Both the position numbers and the translations under genes were made by a program. Positions 14,978-24,489 of a stretch of DNA of 26,932 nt are shown piece by piece. The first letter of the stretch is position 1. Every line of letters starts with the position of its first letter. A model generated the notes under the pieces. It saw nothing but the letters and a program-made list of their open reading frames with translations. It did no database searches and was not told the DNA's origin. The DNA is taken from NCBI GenBank assembly GCA_023428915.1, contig JAEYWL010000127.1, positions 1 to 26,932 on the forward strand, read 5' to 3'. This DNA comes from Verrucomicrobiota bacterium. GTDB taxonomy: Bacteria; Chlamydiota; Chlamydiia; Chlamydiales; JAEYWL01.

Positions 14978-17900
14978 ATGGCAAAAGCACGCAGACATAT
15001 CTCCACTAAAAGCGGTTCTTTTCTCAATATCCCAGAAAAAGCCAATCGCATTCTCCATATTATTTTAATTGCCCTTGTACTTATTGCCATTCGCATTTGG
15101 CATTTAACCGTCATTCAATATGAAGAGCGCAGTGAAGAGGCAAGTAGACCGCGCAGTAAAACTGTCATAGAGCCTGCTCCAAGAGGAACTATAAGGGATC
15201 GGTTTAATATTCCTCTGGCTTTTAATAAGATCAAATACCAAGCCGCTATCCACTATGCCAATTTAAGGGAGATACCCAGGATTGATTGGCGGCTAGATGA
15301 ACAGGGGAAAAAAATCCGCTACTTTAAACGGCGCGAGTATATTACGCAGCTTTCTCAGCTGCTGGCTAAAGAACTGCATTTAGACGCAGAGAGATTAGAG
15401 GATTTAATCTACTCCAAGGCAGCTTACTTCTACAATATTCCCTTTATTATCAAAGAAGAAATTGGGGAGCAGGAGTACTACAGGTTAAAAATGCTGGAAA
15501 AAGACTGGCCAGGCATTGCAGTTTCGATAACGCCTAAAAGAGTCTATCCTCAAGACAAAGTGGGGGCAGAAATTATTGGCTATATGGGATCGATTAACCA
15601 CAGCGAGCATGAAGCCTTGATCCATAAATTGCGCACTTATGAAACTTTTGTCCGTGAATATGAGGCAGGCAACAATCCCGAATTGCCTGCAGGGGCTGCC
15701 AGCTTGGAAGAAGTGGAAGAAAAACTGCAATCCTTGCAAGACCAGGCGTACACAGCTACGGATTACATCGGTAAAAGCGGCATTGAAGGAGCTTTTGAAA
15801 GTGTTCTTAGGGGTTTTTATGGTAAGAAAAAATATTACTCGGATGCCAAAGGCAATTTTTTACGCGAGCTGGAAGGTTCTAAGAACCCTCAGTCCGGTCA
15901 GAGGATATTGTTGACAATCTCTTCAGAATTGCAAGAGCATGCTGAAAAAGTGCTGGCAGCTAATGAAAAACTGCGCGAAGAGCGCAATTTAGGGATTTCT
16001 TCCAAAGAACAAAATCATTGCCGCTACAGCTGGATGAAGGGCGGAGCTATTGTGGCTATGGATCCCAACAATGGCGAAGTCCTGGCAATGGCCTCGTATC
16101 CCCGTTTTGATCCCAACGATTTCATTCTCACAGGTAATGCAGAGCAGGATAAGCTTAAAAATGCCCGTATTAGGCAGTGGTTTGAAAATGAGGCATACAT
16201 TGGAGAAATTTGGGATTTAAAAAGGCCTCTGGAGCGCGAAATTTACAATCCGCAAAAAAAACAGTATCAAACCGAAACACTTGAACTTAGCTGGAAAGTC
16301 TATTTGGATTTTATTTTACCCAAGCAGCATCCGGTGCAGCAGCTTTTCAGCAAGTACAATAAGATTGAAAATGTTGTGGAAGTGCAGCAAGCTTTCCAAG
16401 AAATTAAAGAGTTGCTGCCTGTAGAAAAAGAGCTGGATGTGATTAATTTGCTATACAGCAGTGAAGACGGCCATAAAGTATGGCAGGATAAACTCAGCAG
16501 CAAGCAAAAAGAGGCATTCAGGCAGCCTTTGCAAAGCATCCAAGAGTTGCCGGCTAAAGAAGTGCTCGACTCTTATCTGGCTTCTTTACCACACAATTAC
16601 GACAAAGGTCTTTTTATTGATTTATGCCGTACGGTTGTTTCCGGCAATTCGTATTCCCCGAGGCTGCTTCTGGAAACAGGAAGGCAAAGTATCGAAGACT
16701 ACCGCAAGGCTTGCGGAGCCTTTGCCGCACTCCATCAAGCAGCCAAAAAAATGGCCCGGGAGATATTCCATGAAACTAATTTCAAGCAGTGGCGCCTGGA
16801 AAACGAAAAGGCATTTTTGAAAGAAAAGCGTGTTCAGGAAAAGGCTCAAGGGCTTTATCCTAAAGCTTATATCGACTACTTGGATAAAGAGGAAGAGGCT
16901 CAATTTACTGCATTCTGGCAAACGAACAGCTGGCCCCTATTATGCATCTTCTTAACAGGACAGGAGTTTGATCAAGCTGCGACAATAGAAGATTATTTGA
17001 ATTTTTTTGCCCAATGGCATTGGGAGCTGGCGCAAGGCGCACACCCCACTATTGAGTGGCGCCTAAGCTATGAAACGTTGTCCGGAATCCTTGCGAAATT
17101 CTCCCCCCAAAATGCCTTAAGTTATTTGCAAACGCTGCGCAGCTATGAACAGCTGGATGGCAAATTGATCAATCGCTATCGCTATTTGCGCTCCAGCAAT
17201 GGAGTGCAGCTTGAAAAGCACCTGGCAAGCGCTTTCTATCCCCTTTATGGCTATGGCTATGCCCGTTCCTATGCTTTCCGGCAGTCGACTACCCAGGGCT
17301 CGATTTTTAAACTTGTAGTAGCTTATGAGGCTTTGATACAAAGATATGAAAAATTGCTGGCGGAAGGGCGCTCGCTGCTTGAATTAAACCCGCTTGAAAT
17401 CATAGATAGGGAGTGCAAACAGGGCAAGCAATGGGCTGTAGGATTTATGATGGATGGGCAGCCAATTTCCCGCATGTACAAGGGCGGCAGGGTGCCAAAA
17501 AGCTTAACCCGCGAAATTGGACGCATGGACCTGGTGCGCGCCTTGGAATTTTCAAGCAATCCCTATTTTGCCCTATTGGCAGGCGACCATTTAGAAGATC
17601 CCCTTGACCTGCTCTCTTGCGCCAAACAATTTGGCTATGGCTCTAAAACCGGTATAGAGCTAAGCGGCGAAATTGCCGGCAAACTGCCGGATGATATCGA
17701 CCGCAACCGCACCAATCTCTATGCATTTGCCATAGGCCAGGCAGCTTTTATTGCCACTCCTCTGCAAACAGCCGGCATGGTCAGCTCCATCGCTAACGGC
17801 GGAGCCCTATACCAGCCAAAAGTTGTGTCGCTGCTAGTCAAATCGCAGCAGCAAGAAAATGGTTGCGAAACTGCCACCATCGAGTCATTTCCGCCCACGC

Positions 17901-18352
17901 TTCGCTGGCTGGTGCCTATGCCTGATCCGGTGCGCAATATGATCTTGAAAGGGATGCAAAGGGTTGTAGCGCGTACCCAGGAAGAGGGGCTGCGCGGCCT
18001 GGCCCGCTTTTATTCAGCGCAGCCTGAAGCCTTAAGAAGCTACCTTGAAATGCGTGATTGGCTGGCCGGCAAAAGCAGCTCTGCAGAAACAGTTGAGCAC
18101 CTGAGCATGGACATTGAAAATGGCTTAGTCAAGTCTACTCATGGCTGGTTTGGGGCCATTTTATTTAACAACCCAGTGAATCCCTTGCTGACGAATGTCA
18201 CTGTTGCTAGAGATCTCTATGGCAAGCCAGAACTGGTGGTGATCGTTTACTTGCGCTTTAGCGCCCATGGCAAGGACGCCGCTCCGCTTGCTGCACAAGT
18301 GGCCCAGAAGTGGCGCGAAATCAAAGCCAAGCAAGGCTTAATGGCAAATTAA
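14978..18352 (+). CDS. pbpB: Class B penicillin-binding protein 2, chlamydial large type
   Basis: A 1124-residue transpeptidase of the PBP2/FtsI class, acting at the periplasmic face on septal or polar peptidoglycan. A single membrane anchor spans about 26-46 (ILHIILIALVLIAIRIWHL). The dimerisation domain starts with PAPRGTIRDRFNIPLAFN. The transpeptidase domain begins near residue 355 (MDPNNGEVLAMASYPRFDPN). The active-site SxxK is S775-I-F-K778 and SxN is S859-S-N861. The KTG triad is best placed at K1032-S-S in LAGKSSSAE, where Gly is replaced by Ser. Between the domain start and S775 there are about 413 residues, against roughly 40 in E. coli FtsI. That implies an insert of some 370 residues, rich in charged helices. 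I recall chlamydial CT682 as also about 1080 residues. GAGG lies 11 bases before the ATG. Neighbouring genes show no cell-wall cluster. Confidence 0.88.
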   Translation: MAKARRHISTKSGSFLNIPEKANRILHIILIALVLIAIRIWHLTVIQYEERSEEASRPRSKTVIEPAPRGTIRDRFNIPLAFNKIKYQAAIHYANLREIPRIDWRLDEQGKKIRYFKRREYITQLSQLLAKELHLDAERLEDLIYSKAAYFYNIPFIIKEEIGEQEYYRLKMLEKDWPGIAVSITPKRVYPQDKVGAEIIGYMGSINHSEHEALIHKLRTYETFVREYEAGNNPELPAGAASLEEVEEKLQSLQDQAYTATDYIGKSGIEGAFESVLRGFYGKKKYYSDAKGNFLRELEGSKNPQSGQRILLTISSELQEHAEKVLAANEKLREERNLGISSKEQNHCRYSWMKGGAIVAMDPNNGEVLAMASYPRFDPNDFILTGNAEQDKLKNARIRQWFENEAYIGEIWDLKRPLEREIYNPQKKQYQTETLELSWKVYLDFILPKQHPVQQLFSKYNKIENVVEVQQAFQEIKELLPVEKELDVINLLYSSEDGHKVWQDKLSSKQKEAFRQPLQSIQELPAKEVLDSYLASLPHNYDKGLFIDLCRTVVSGNSYSPRLLLETGRQSIEDYRKACGAFAALHQAAKKMAREIFHETNFKQWRLENEKAFLKEKRVQEKAQGLYPKAYIDYLDKEEEAQFTAFWQTNSWPLLCIFLTGQEFDQAATIEDYLNFFAQWHWELAQGAHPTIEWRLSYETLSGILAKFSPQNALSYLQTLRSYEQLDGKLINRYRYLRSSNGVQLEKHLASAFYPLYGYGYARSYAFRQSTTQGSIFKLVVAYEALIQRYEKLLAEGRSLLELNPLEIIDRECKQGKQWAVGFMMDGQPISRMYKGGRVPKSLTREIGRMDLVRALEFSSNPYFALLAGDHLEDPLDLLSCAKQFGYGSKTGIELSGEIAGKLPDDIDRNRTNLYAFAIGQAAFIATPLQTAGMVSSIANGGALYQPKVVSLLVKSQQQENGCETATIESFPPTLRWLVPMPDPVRNMILKGMQRVVARTQEEGLRGLARFYSAQPEALRSYLEMRDWLAGKSSSAETVEHLSMDIENGLVKSTHGWFGAILFNNPVNPLLTNVTVARDLYGKPELVVIVYLRFSAHGKDAAPLAAQVAQKWREIKAKQGLMAN

Positions 18353-18403
18353 AGGAAGAAGGCAATAAATAAGAAGTTATAGTATTAATAAATCCCTCTA
18401 TGT

Positions 18404-18422
18404 AAATTTTAAAATTTTTTTT
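18404..18422 (+). terminator. Weak terminator-like palindrome after pbpB
   Basis: AAATTTTAAAATTT (18404-18417) is a perfect palindrome that runs into eight T (18415-18422). The stem is all A:T, so it is a poor terminator. A second stem, ACGAATAA-ATC-TTATTTGT (18438-18456, one G:T pair), lies just beyond. Confidence 0.3.
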
Positions 18423-18638
18423 GATGTTTTGTTTCTTACGAATAAATCTTATTTGTAATTTTAAAAATAGCCCAGGGGCATTGCCAATTTCGGTTTTCAC
18501 TACAGGAAGTTATTTGTAATTCAATGACAAGTGTCAAAGTTTAGATAAAAAATTTATTCGTGAAAATAGTTCATTTTTGCATATGATGCAGCACTTCAAA
18601 TTGTAAGGGTTGCCTTGCGCTAATTAGGGAGCTTAACG

Positions 18639-21600
18639 ATGATGCGATTGCTACTCGGCGCGATTGCCAGTTTATTCTTTTTTCAGTTTGCAGATGCTGC
18701 ACAAATTTCAATAAGTGAAATCTACCTCGGATCTAGAGAAGGGGATCCAGCCAGTTTGGTTGAAAATGTCAGTACGATTCATGGTGATTATACGGAAGTC
18801 GAAGTAGATGTAAGCGTAGCCTCCCCAGACTCTCTGGTTCTTTCAAGATTTTATAGCAGCCGAGATACTTTGCCAATAGCTACATTTGGAGGCTGGAGAT
18901 TCAATCCTCAATGCTTTTTGACAATGCAAAAAGACCCTCGAGGAAAGGTTTATTCGACAGTTGAAGGAAAATTCGAACGCACATTCGTTTATCTGGGAAA
19001 TCCAGATGGGAGCATTTTAACCTATGTGGGTTGGCTAAATATCACCAACCCAACCAAACGTGTCCTTTTTAAAATCGATGCAGAAACGGAATGTGCGGGG
19101 ATCGCTAACACTGCAAGAGGGGATGTTGGAATATGGACCAACCTAAAGAATAACGAGCTTTATTATAACCCTCAAAATGACAGCTTTGAACTCACTCTTT
19201 GTACGGAAGGCAAGCGCTTCTATGTCAAAAACCCTACAGGTAATTTCTACTCTATTACCCATGAAATTTTGCCTAGTGGCAATAAGATTTTCTATGATTT
19301 CAACAATAAAAATCAACTCGAGCTTATCAAAGAAACCAATGCCTCAGAGAAGAAAGTCCTTGCTTGGATCAAAATCAACTATGGCAATTCGGTTCATCTT
19401 GAAACCAGCGATGGCAAAACTGTTGATTACCAATTTCAACAAGATCCTTCTGGTGCTCAACTTCTGGCTTCGGTTGCTAGATCCGACAAGCCAAACCTAT
19501 ATTATCAATATCAAGTTACAGATGATCATGCTCTTTTAGTGAAAAAGACCTTACCCGAGGGTCGTTTTGTTCACATCGATTACTACACAGACAAGACAAA
19601 CAAGCATAAGGTCAAAACTGTTACAACGCCTGTTGGATCTGGCAGTACTTCAACAGTTCATTTTGTTTATGAGCAAGATAGCACCGAAGTGGATGGGCCA
19701 GGTCCTCGTAAAGCAGTCTATCGTTTTGATGAAAATCTGCAGTTAGTAGCAATTGAGCAATACTTAGATGGCTCTCTCTATAGAGTCCATAAAAAATCGT
19801 GGGGAAGGAAAAGTGATGCTGGCAATCTCATTTTTACTTCGCTTGTTGATGCATCCGGTAATATTTTTTATCATAAGTATTTGATCTATGACAGAATGGA
19901 CAAGGGCAACATCATTGAAGAAAGAGAATATGGTGATATTGCAGGTACTGGGCCAATTGCTCTTGCAGTTGATGATGAAGGGCTGGTTGGAAATCAAGAT
20001 GGTAGCATTAAAAACTTCTCTTATTTTTCTGGCAAAACTACCCATGGCTTTTTTCAAAGAGATGCCAAAGGAACAGGAGTTAAATATTGGTACAGGAAAG
20101 GAACCAATCTTCTTGTCAAAAAACTTGTTTTAACCAGAGGATCTGTAGATTCAGAAGATGAAGGCTATAACTCAGGCATTAAGCAACGCTTTTTTTATAC
20201 CTACAATGACGACGCTGCATTGACCAAAGTTATTGTTGATGACGGAAGAGAAGGAGAGGCAAATGACTTTTACGGAGTAAGAGAGCAGGTGATCACCTAC
20301 ATTTCTCCTAAGCAAGAGATGCCTAATGTGGGAGCCCCCGAAGTCATTGAACAGAAATATAGTACAGCAGACGGAAAGTTAGAATTTCTGATTAAGAAAA
20401 CAATTAATCATTTTGATGGGCAAGGTAATGTCTCTGCACAGGAGATTCATGATGCCAATGACGAGCATCGTTATACCATCAATAAGCGCTATGTTCACGG
20501 CCTCCTCGTTTCAGAAACAGATCCTATGGGGAATGAAACGCAATACTCCTATGACGGTAATCAAAATCTTTCCTCTGAAATGCATTCAGACACCAGCATG
20601 TCTATCGAGTATCGTTATGACTTAAGAAACCGTCTGACTCACACGATCGAAAGAGATAAGATGGGTCATCAGTTTGAAATTGAAATTGCCTATGATGCCG
20701 CAGGATACAAAAGTAGCGAAAAAGATCGCTTTGGCAATCTTACCATCTATGAAAATGATTCGCTAGGTCGTCCTGTTCGTATCACTTATCCGGATACAAG
20801 TAATGGACTACATGCTTCACTATCCCCAACTTATGTTTATGAATATGACCTTTTTGATAATACCATTTCTGTTACGGATCCAAGTGGAAAAGTCTTGAAA
20901 AAAACTTACAATCTTAAGGGCAAACCTTCACAGATTGAATACCTCGATGGCACGAAGGACATCTTTAGGTACGATAGCGGTGGCAACATCCACCACCACT
21001 ACTGCCGTAATGGGACGATTGAAGTGTTTGAGTATGACTATATTGGACGCCCAAGCAAGATAGAATATTTCCGCAAGGGGGATAATCCTTCAAAGAGCTA
21101 TTCATTTAAGGATGTCGCTTGTGAGTATAGCACCTTTCATAAAACTTCAGAAACCGATGTTCGAGGAAAGAAAACTACATATGCCTACGACGGTTGTGGT
21201 CGACTTTCCAATCTAAAAAAAGAAAATCAAAAAGTTGATTTTAGTTATGACTCTTTGGGAAGAATCCAGGGCGTCAAAAAATGGAAATCTGCCAAAGATT
21301 TCACTCTAGAAGTCAGGGATTACGATCTCTTAGACAGAGTTGTTGAGGAACGAACAGAGGATTCATCAGGCCGCACATTGCTACGCAAGAGATTTGTTTA
21401 TAATGACGCGGGGAAGCTTGCTCAAATCATTGGTTATCCCCAAGGCAAAGAAAGTGTCTTGATGGAGTATGACTATGACGGATTCGGGCGCATCATTAAA
21501 GCAACAAATGCAGCTGGCAGCTCTACTCAAATCATTTATGATGATGCTTATGTGAATAGCTGGGGACAAAAGGGAGAGAAGCGAACTGTTATTGACCCAA

Positions 21601-24122
21601 TGGGCAATAGCACGGAAGAAATCTTTGATAATGATGATCATCTCATCCAAGTCTGCAAAAAAGATAAAGCCGGAAAATTACTAAGCTGTGTAGACACAGC
21701 CTACGATTCTGCTGGCAACAAAGTATTGGAAAAAGCGGTTGTGATTTCGGCCAATGGTCAAGCAAGTGATTTTGCTATTGAATATTCCTATATCTCTGGC
21801 GATCAGCTCGAGTCAATTACAGTTGGGAAAGGATCTCCTGAAGAAAGAGTGACTCGATTTGAGTACAATACGTATGGCGAGCTCACCAAAAAATTCTATC
21901 CAGGAGCTCAAAAGCCCCTTCTTTATCAATATGACAATCGAGGGAACTTAGAGAAAGTCTCTTACAAAGAAGGCAAAAATGATGTCGAGTACAAAATGTA
22001 CTACGATTACAATAAAAATCTGACCAGCATGAGTCGAGATAACCTCTCTCTCAATTATAGTTATGATGAAAATGAGCTACTCGCTTCAGAAACGGTCAAG
22101 GATGATTTTGGCTCTTACCAAGTCACACGCGCCTATGATGGAGAAGGGAAAGTCAAAACGCTGACATTCCCCGATGGATCCTATGTGGAATATTCCTACG
22201 AAGGCCCACTAATCAAAAGCGTCTCGCGTTTCGATAAGAATAAAAAAGAGCTTTATACTTATGCTGTTACGTCCAGAGACCTAATGGGCAATATCACAGA
22301 GGAGATCATGCCAGGATATCTCGGTGCTAGGACGCAAGCATGGGATGATTCAGCTCGAAGAGTTGTCATTGCAACTGATTTTTTCCAAGAAAAAGTCCTG
22401 AATTATGATGTTCTGGATAACATCAAAAAGCGAGAAACTTCTTTTGAAGAAGAGTCATTCACGACAGAGTATGATTACAATGATTTGCTTCAATTGATAT
22501 CTGAAAAAGGTGAAGTTGAACACAGTTACTCATATGACTCTATTGGGAATCGCCTTAAAAAGGATAATTCCCTCTATAAAGTCAACGCTTTGAACGAGTT
22601 GATTGAAACCGAAGGATGTACCTACACGTATCATCCCAATGGTAATGTAGCTACAAAAGTCGTTGATGGAAAGACATGGACTTTTGAGAGCAATTCATTG
22701 AATCAGATTGTCTCCATCAAGGATGATCAAACGACGGTCAATTATACTTATGATCTTACAGGAAAACGCTTTAGCAAGCGTTTAGTGTCTAAAACAAAAA
22801 AGAGAATTCAGAGGTTTTTCTACATAGATGATACAGAAATTGGCTGTTTGGATGAAAAAGGGGAAATTGTTGAGCTTAAAATCCCCAGCAATCCCAACAA
22901 CCCCGAATCTCCCGTTATCACGATTGAGATCAAGAAGGAGATCTATGTCCCACTTTATGATCTTCAAGGGAATATAGTCTGCCTGCTCGACCATAATCGA
23001 CGTCGAGTGGTTGAGAGTTATCTGTATTCGGCTTACGGAGAAGAAAAGATTCTGAATGATAGAGGGCGATCTGTTTCAGGCTCTTCAGTGGGAAATCCCT
23101 GGAGATTTAAAGGAAAACGAGTCGACAAAGAAGTAGGACTCATCTATTTCGGCTATCGCCATTACGATCCTGAAGTTGGTAGATGGATCAGCCCCGATCC
23201 AATGGGAACCATTGATGGTTCCAACATGTACGTTTTCGTTCGCAATAATCCCATGAAATATGTGGACTATTTCGGATTTAACTCACAAGTAGATCCTAAT
23301 TGCGGCTGTACTCAACATGAGCACCCTGGCTGGCATAATGCCCCACCAGATTGCTGTTGCATTTGCGGAAGAGATGGAGGAACTGAAGCATCTGCCAATA
23401 GCTATCACAGCAAAATGGGCAGCGACATCAAAAGTGTGTTGGGAGGCATAGGTCATGGTGTTGTAGATTTTTTGGTGGGTTCTTTCCATGACTTTCAAAC
23501 TGCAGCTGTCTACATTGGTTCTGCAGAACTTGAGATGAGCCTTCACGAAAGAATCAATATGATCGAAGCTGTAGAGCAGTCTCAAATGCGTCAAATGGCC
23601 TCAGTGGGAAACCGGCTAATGGGCATGATGGCAATGGATGAATCAGACGCTCTCTATCAATCTTTCCGCTCTAAGACAAAAATGGGACTAGAAATAGGCT
23701 CTCTGGCTGCTGGAGGGTACGGGGCTGTCAAAGGGGTGATTGGTTTCACCAAATTAGCAAGAATACCATTACACGCATCTAAGGCATTATCTAAAGGATT
23801 ATATAGCAGTAAAAGCACATACCAAGCCAAACTTTTAAAAACTCATCTAGGGCAAATAGAAGAATATGGTGCCAGTGGTTATCGCCAACTTTCCAATGGA
23901 AAGATTAGATATTACGGAGAAATGGATCCAGCAAAAGTAAAAGGAGAAATGGCTGGAAGAAGATTAGTAAGAGAGTGGAATCCGGAATCTGGTCTGAAAA
24001 GAACTTGGCATGAGACATTAGATAATGACGGGAATATTAGAATTATTCGACCCGAAACAAATGATGGGAATAAAATTCATTATCTGTTTGATAGTAATGG
24101 TAATTTTACAGGAGTTAGATAA
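18639..24122 (+). CDS. Secreted RHS/YD-repeat protein with polymorphic-toxin C-terminus
   Basis: A 1827-residue RHS protein. Residues 1-20 are a Sec signal peptide (MMRLLLGAIASLFFFQFADA, cleavage before AQ), so export is through Sec and there is no PAAR or VgrG-type module. The N-terminal domain (STIHGDYTEVEVDVSV, RFYSS) resembles domains before RHS barrels. From about 600 to 1500 there are roughly fifteen YD motifs (YSYDGNQN, FSYDSLGR, YTYDLTGK) that would form the beta-helical cocoon. The core ends with YGYRHYDPEVGRW-type sequence and DPMGTIDGSNMYVF, FVRNNPMKYVDYFG near 1548. The variable tip, about 1549-1827, has a Cys/His cluster (C1555, C1557, H1560, H1562, H1566, C1572-C1574, C1576), a Gly/Ala hydrophobic segment near 1682-1709, and a final domain with RRLVREW, RTWHETLD, RIIRPET and IHYLFD. 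GGGAG stands seven bases before the first ATG. The toxin activity is unassigned. Confidence 0.9.
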   Translation: MMRLLLGAIASLFFFQFADAAQISISEIYLGSREGDPASLVENVSTIHGDYTEVEVDVSVASPDSLVLSRFYSSRDTLPIATFGGWRFNPQCFLTMQKDPRGKVYSTVEGKFERTFVYLGNPDGSILTYVGWLNITNPTKRVLFKIDAETECAGIANTARGDVGIWTNLKNNELYYNPQNDSFELTLCTEGKRFYVKNPTGNFYSITHEILPSGNKIFYDFNNKNQLELIKETNASEKKVLAWIKINYGNSVHLETSDGKTVDYQFQQDPSGAQLLASVARSDKPNLYYQYQVTDDHALLVKKTLPEGRFVHIDYYTDKTNKHKVKTVTTPVGSGSTSTVHFVYEQDSTEVDGPGPRKAVYRFDENLQLVAIEQYLDGSLYRVHKKSWGRKSDAGNLIFTSLVDASGNIFYHKYLIYDRMDKGNIIEEREYGDIAGTGPIALAVDDEGLVGNQDGSIKNFSYFSGKTTHGFFQRDAKGTGVKYWYRKGTNLLVKKLVLTRGSVDSEDEGYNSGIKQRFFYTYNDDAALTKVIVDDGREGEANDFYGVREQVITYISPKQEMPNVGAPEVIEQKYSTADGKLEFLIKKTINHFDGQGNVSAQEIHDANDEHRYTINKRYVHGLLVSETDPMGNETQYSYDGNQNLSSEMHSDTSMSIEYRYDLRNRLTHTIERDKMGHQFEIEIAYDAAGYKSSEKDRFGNLTIYENDSLGRPVRITYPDTSNGLHASLSPTYVYEYDLFDNTISVTDPSGKVLKKTYNLKGKPSQIEYLDGTKDIFRYDSGGNIHHHYCRNGTIEVFEYDYIGRPSKIEYFRKGDNPSKSYSFKDVACEYSTFHKTSETDVRGKKTTYAYDGCGRLSNLKKENQKVDFSYDSLGRIQGVKKWKSAKDFTLEVRDYDLLDRVVEERTEDSSGRTLLRKRFVYNDAGKLAQIIGYPQGKESVLMEYDYDGFGRIIKATNAAGSSTQIIYDDAYVNSWGQKGEKRTVIDPMGNSTEEIFDNDDHLIQVCKKDKAGKLLSCVDTAYDSAGNKVLEKAVVISANGQASDFAIEYSYISGDQLESITVGKGSPEERVTRFEYNTYGELTKKFYPGAQKPLLYQYDNRGNLEKVSYKEGKNDVEYKMYYDYNKNLTSMSRDNLSLNYSYDENELLASETVKDDFGSYQVTRAYDGEGKVKTLTFPDGSYVEYSYEGPLIKSVSRFDKNKKELYTYAVTSRDLMGNITEEIMPGYLGARTQAWDDSARRVVIATDFFQEKVLNYDVLDNIKKRETSFEEESFTTEYDYNDLLQLISEKGEVEHSYSYDSIGNRLKKDNSLYKVNALNELIETEGCTYTYHPNGNVATKVVDGKTWTFESNSLNQIVSIKDDQTTVNYTYDLTGKRFSKRLVSKTKKRIQRFFYIDDTEIGCLDEKGEIVELKIPSNPNNPESPVITIEIKKEIYVPLYDLQGNIVCLLDHNRRRVVESYLYSAYGEEKILNDRGRSVSGSSVGNPWRFKGKRVDKEVGLIYFGYRHYDPEVGRWISPDPMGTIDGSNMYVFVRNNPMKYVDYFGFNSQVDPNCGCTQHEHPGWHNAPPDCCCICGRDGGTEASANSYHSKMGSDIKSVLGGIGHGVVDFLVGSFHDFQTAAVYIGSAELEMSLHERINMIEAVEQSQMRQMASVGNRLMGMMAMDESDALYQSFRSKTKMGLEIGSLAAGGYGAVKGVIGFTKLARIPLHASKALSKGLYSSKSTYQAKLLKTHLGQIEEYGASGYRQLSNGKIRYYGEMDPAKVKGEMAGRRLVREWNPESGLKRTWHETLDNDGNIRIIRPETNDGNKIHYLFDSNGNFTGVR

Positions 24123-24385
24123 TGAAAGTATCGTTAAAAGAAATACAAGAGGTTTTTAATGAACTCATAGAGGAAAAAAAGTCTCGTGAGGAAATTGCAT
24201 CCTGGGCTTCAAAAAGACAAGTAGCAAATGATTCAGACAATCTTGAATTTGAACCAGCTTCCGAAAAAAAGAAAATATGGAGAAGTGTTACTTACCTCAT
24301 GGGTGTTGATTTGAAGGACATGGATGGAAGTTACTTACACTCAGTTGAAAACTTCATTGATTTTAGAAAAAAAACTGACATTTGA
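24122..24385 (+). CDS. Small acidic protein, probable immunity partner of the RHS toxin tip
   Basis: An 87-residue soluble protein with no signal peptide, so it would stay in the cytoplasm. Its ATG shares one base with the RHS stop (TAATG), which indicates coupled translation in a fixed ratio. Visible pattern: LKEIQEVFNELIEEKKSREE (helix), ASWASKRQ, FEPASEKKKIWRSVTYLMGVDLKD and SYLHSVENFIDF. I recall small proteins with the WA, IW..YL.GVDL and YLHS-EDF pattern beside polymorphic toxins, but I cannot name the family. Size, position directly after the toxin tip and coupling all fit an immunity protein. Self-protection is inferred and not shown. The next feature is the IS66 element 71 bases on. 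Confidence 0.75.
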   Translation: MKVSLKEIQEVFNELIEEKKSREEIASWASKRQVANDSDNLEFEPASEKKKIWRSVTYLMGVDLKDMDGSYLHSVENFIDFRKKTDI

Positions 24386-24456
24386 ATACGTGATAGTGAG
24401 ACACTTCTAATGTAAAATTTAAATAGAGCTCAAAAACTCCAATTTGCAGAAGATGC

Positions 24457-24480
24457 GTAAGCGGGAAATAAACCCATCTT
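24457..24480. repeat. IS66 terminal inverted repeat (tnpC end)
   Basis: It starts GTAAGCGGG and ends CCCATCTT. It agrees with the other end, read in reverse complement, at 17 of 24 positions (1-4, 6-7, 11-13, 16, 18-24). It lies 33 bases past the tnpC stop codon. Confidence 0.75.
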
Positions 24481-24489
24481 GGCAAGGAA

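Noticed and set aside
18525..18590. Small dyads TGACA-AG-TGTCA and TGCAT-ATG-ATGCA before the RHS gene
   Set aside because: Each half-site is only five bases, there is no second copy, and no clear promoter is linked to them.
20473..23270. Repetitive pattern in the RHS gene as a DNA repeat or CRISPR
   Set aside because: The period is at protein level (YD motifs) with strongly diverged DNA. There are no identical spaced repeats, and no CRISPR array was seen anywhere.
24386..24456. Left flank of IS66 as the missing end of the IS481 transposase
   Set aside because: Joining the flanks gives GLE-ASSANWSF and then a stop. One Trp is near the expected place, but the rest does not fit the family and no target duplication supports the join.
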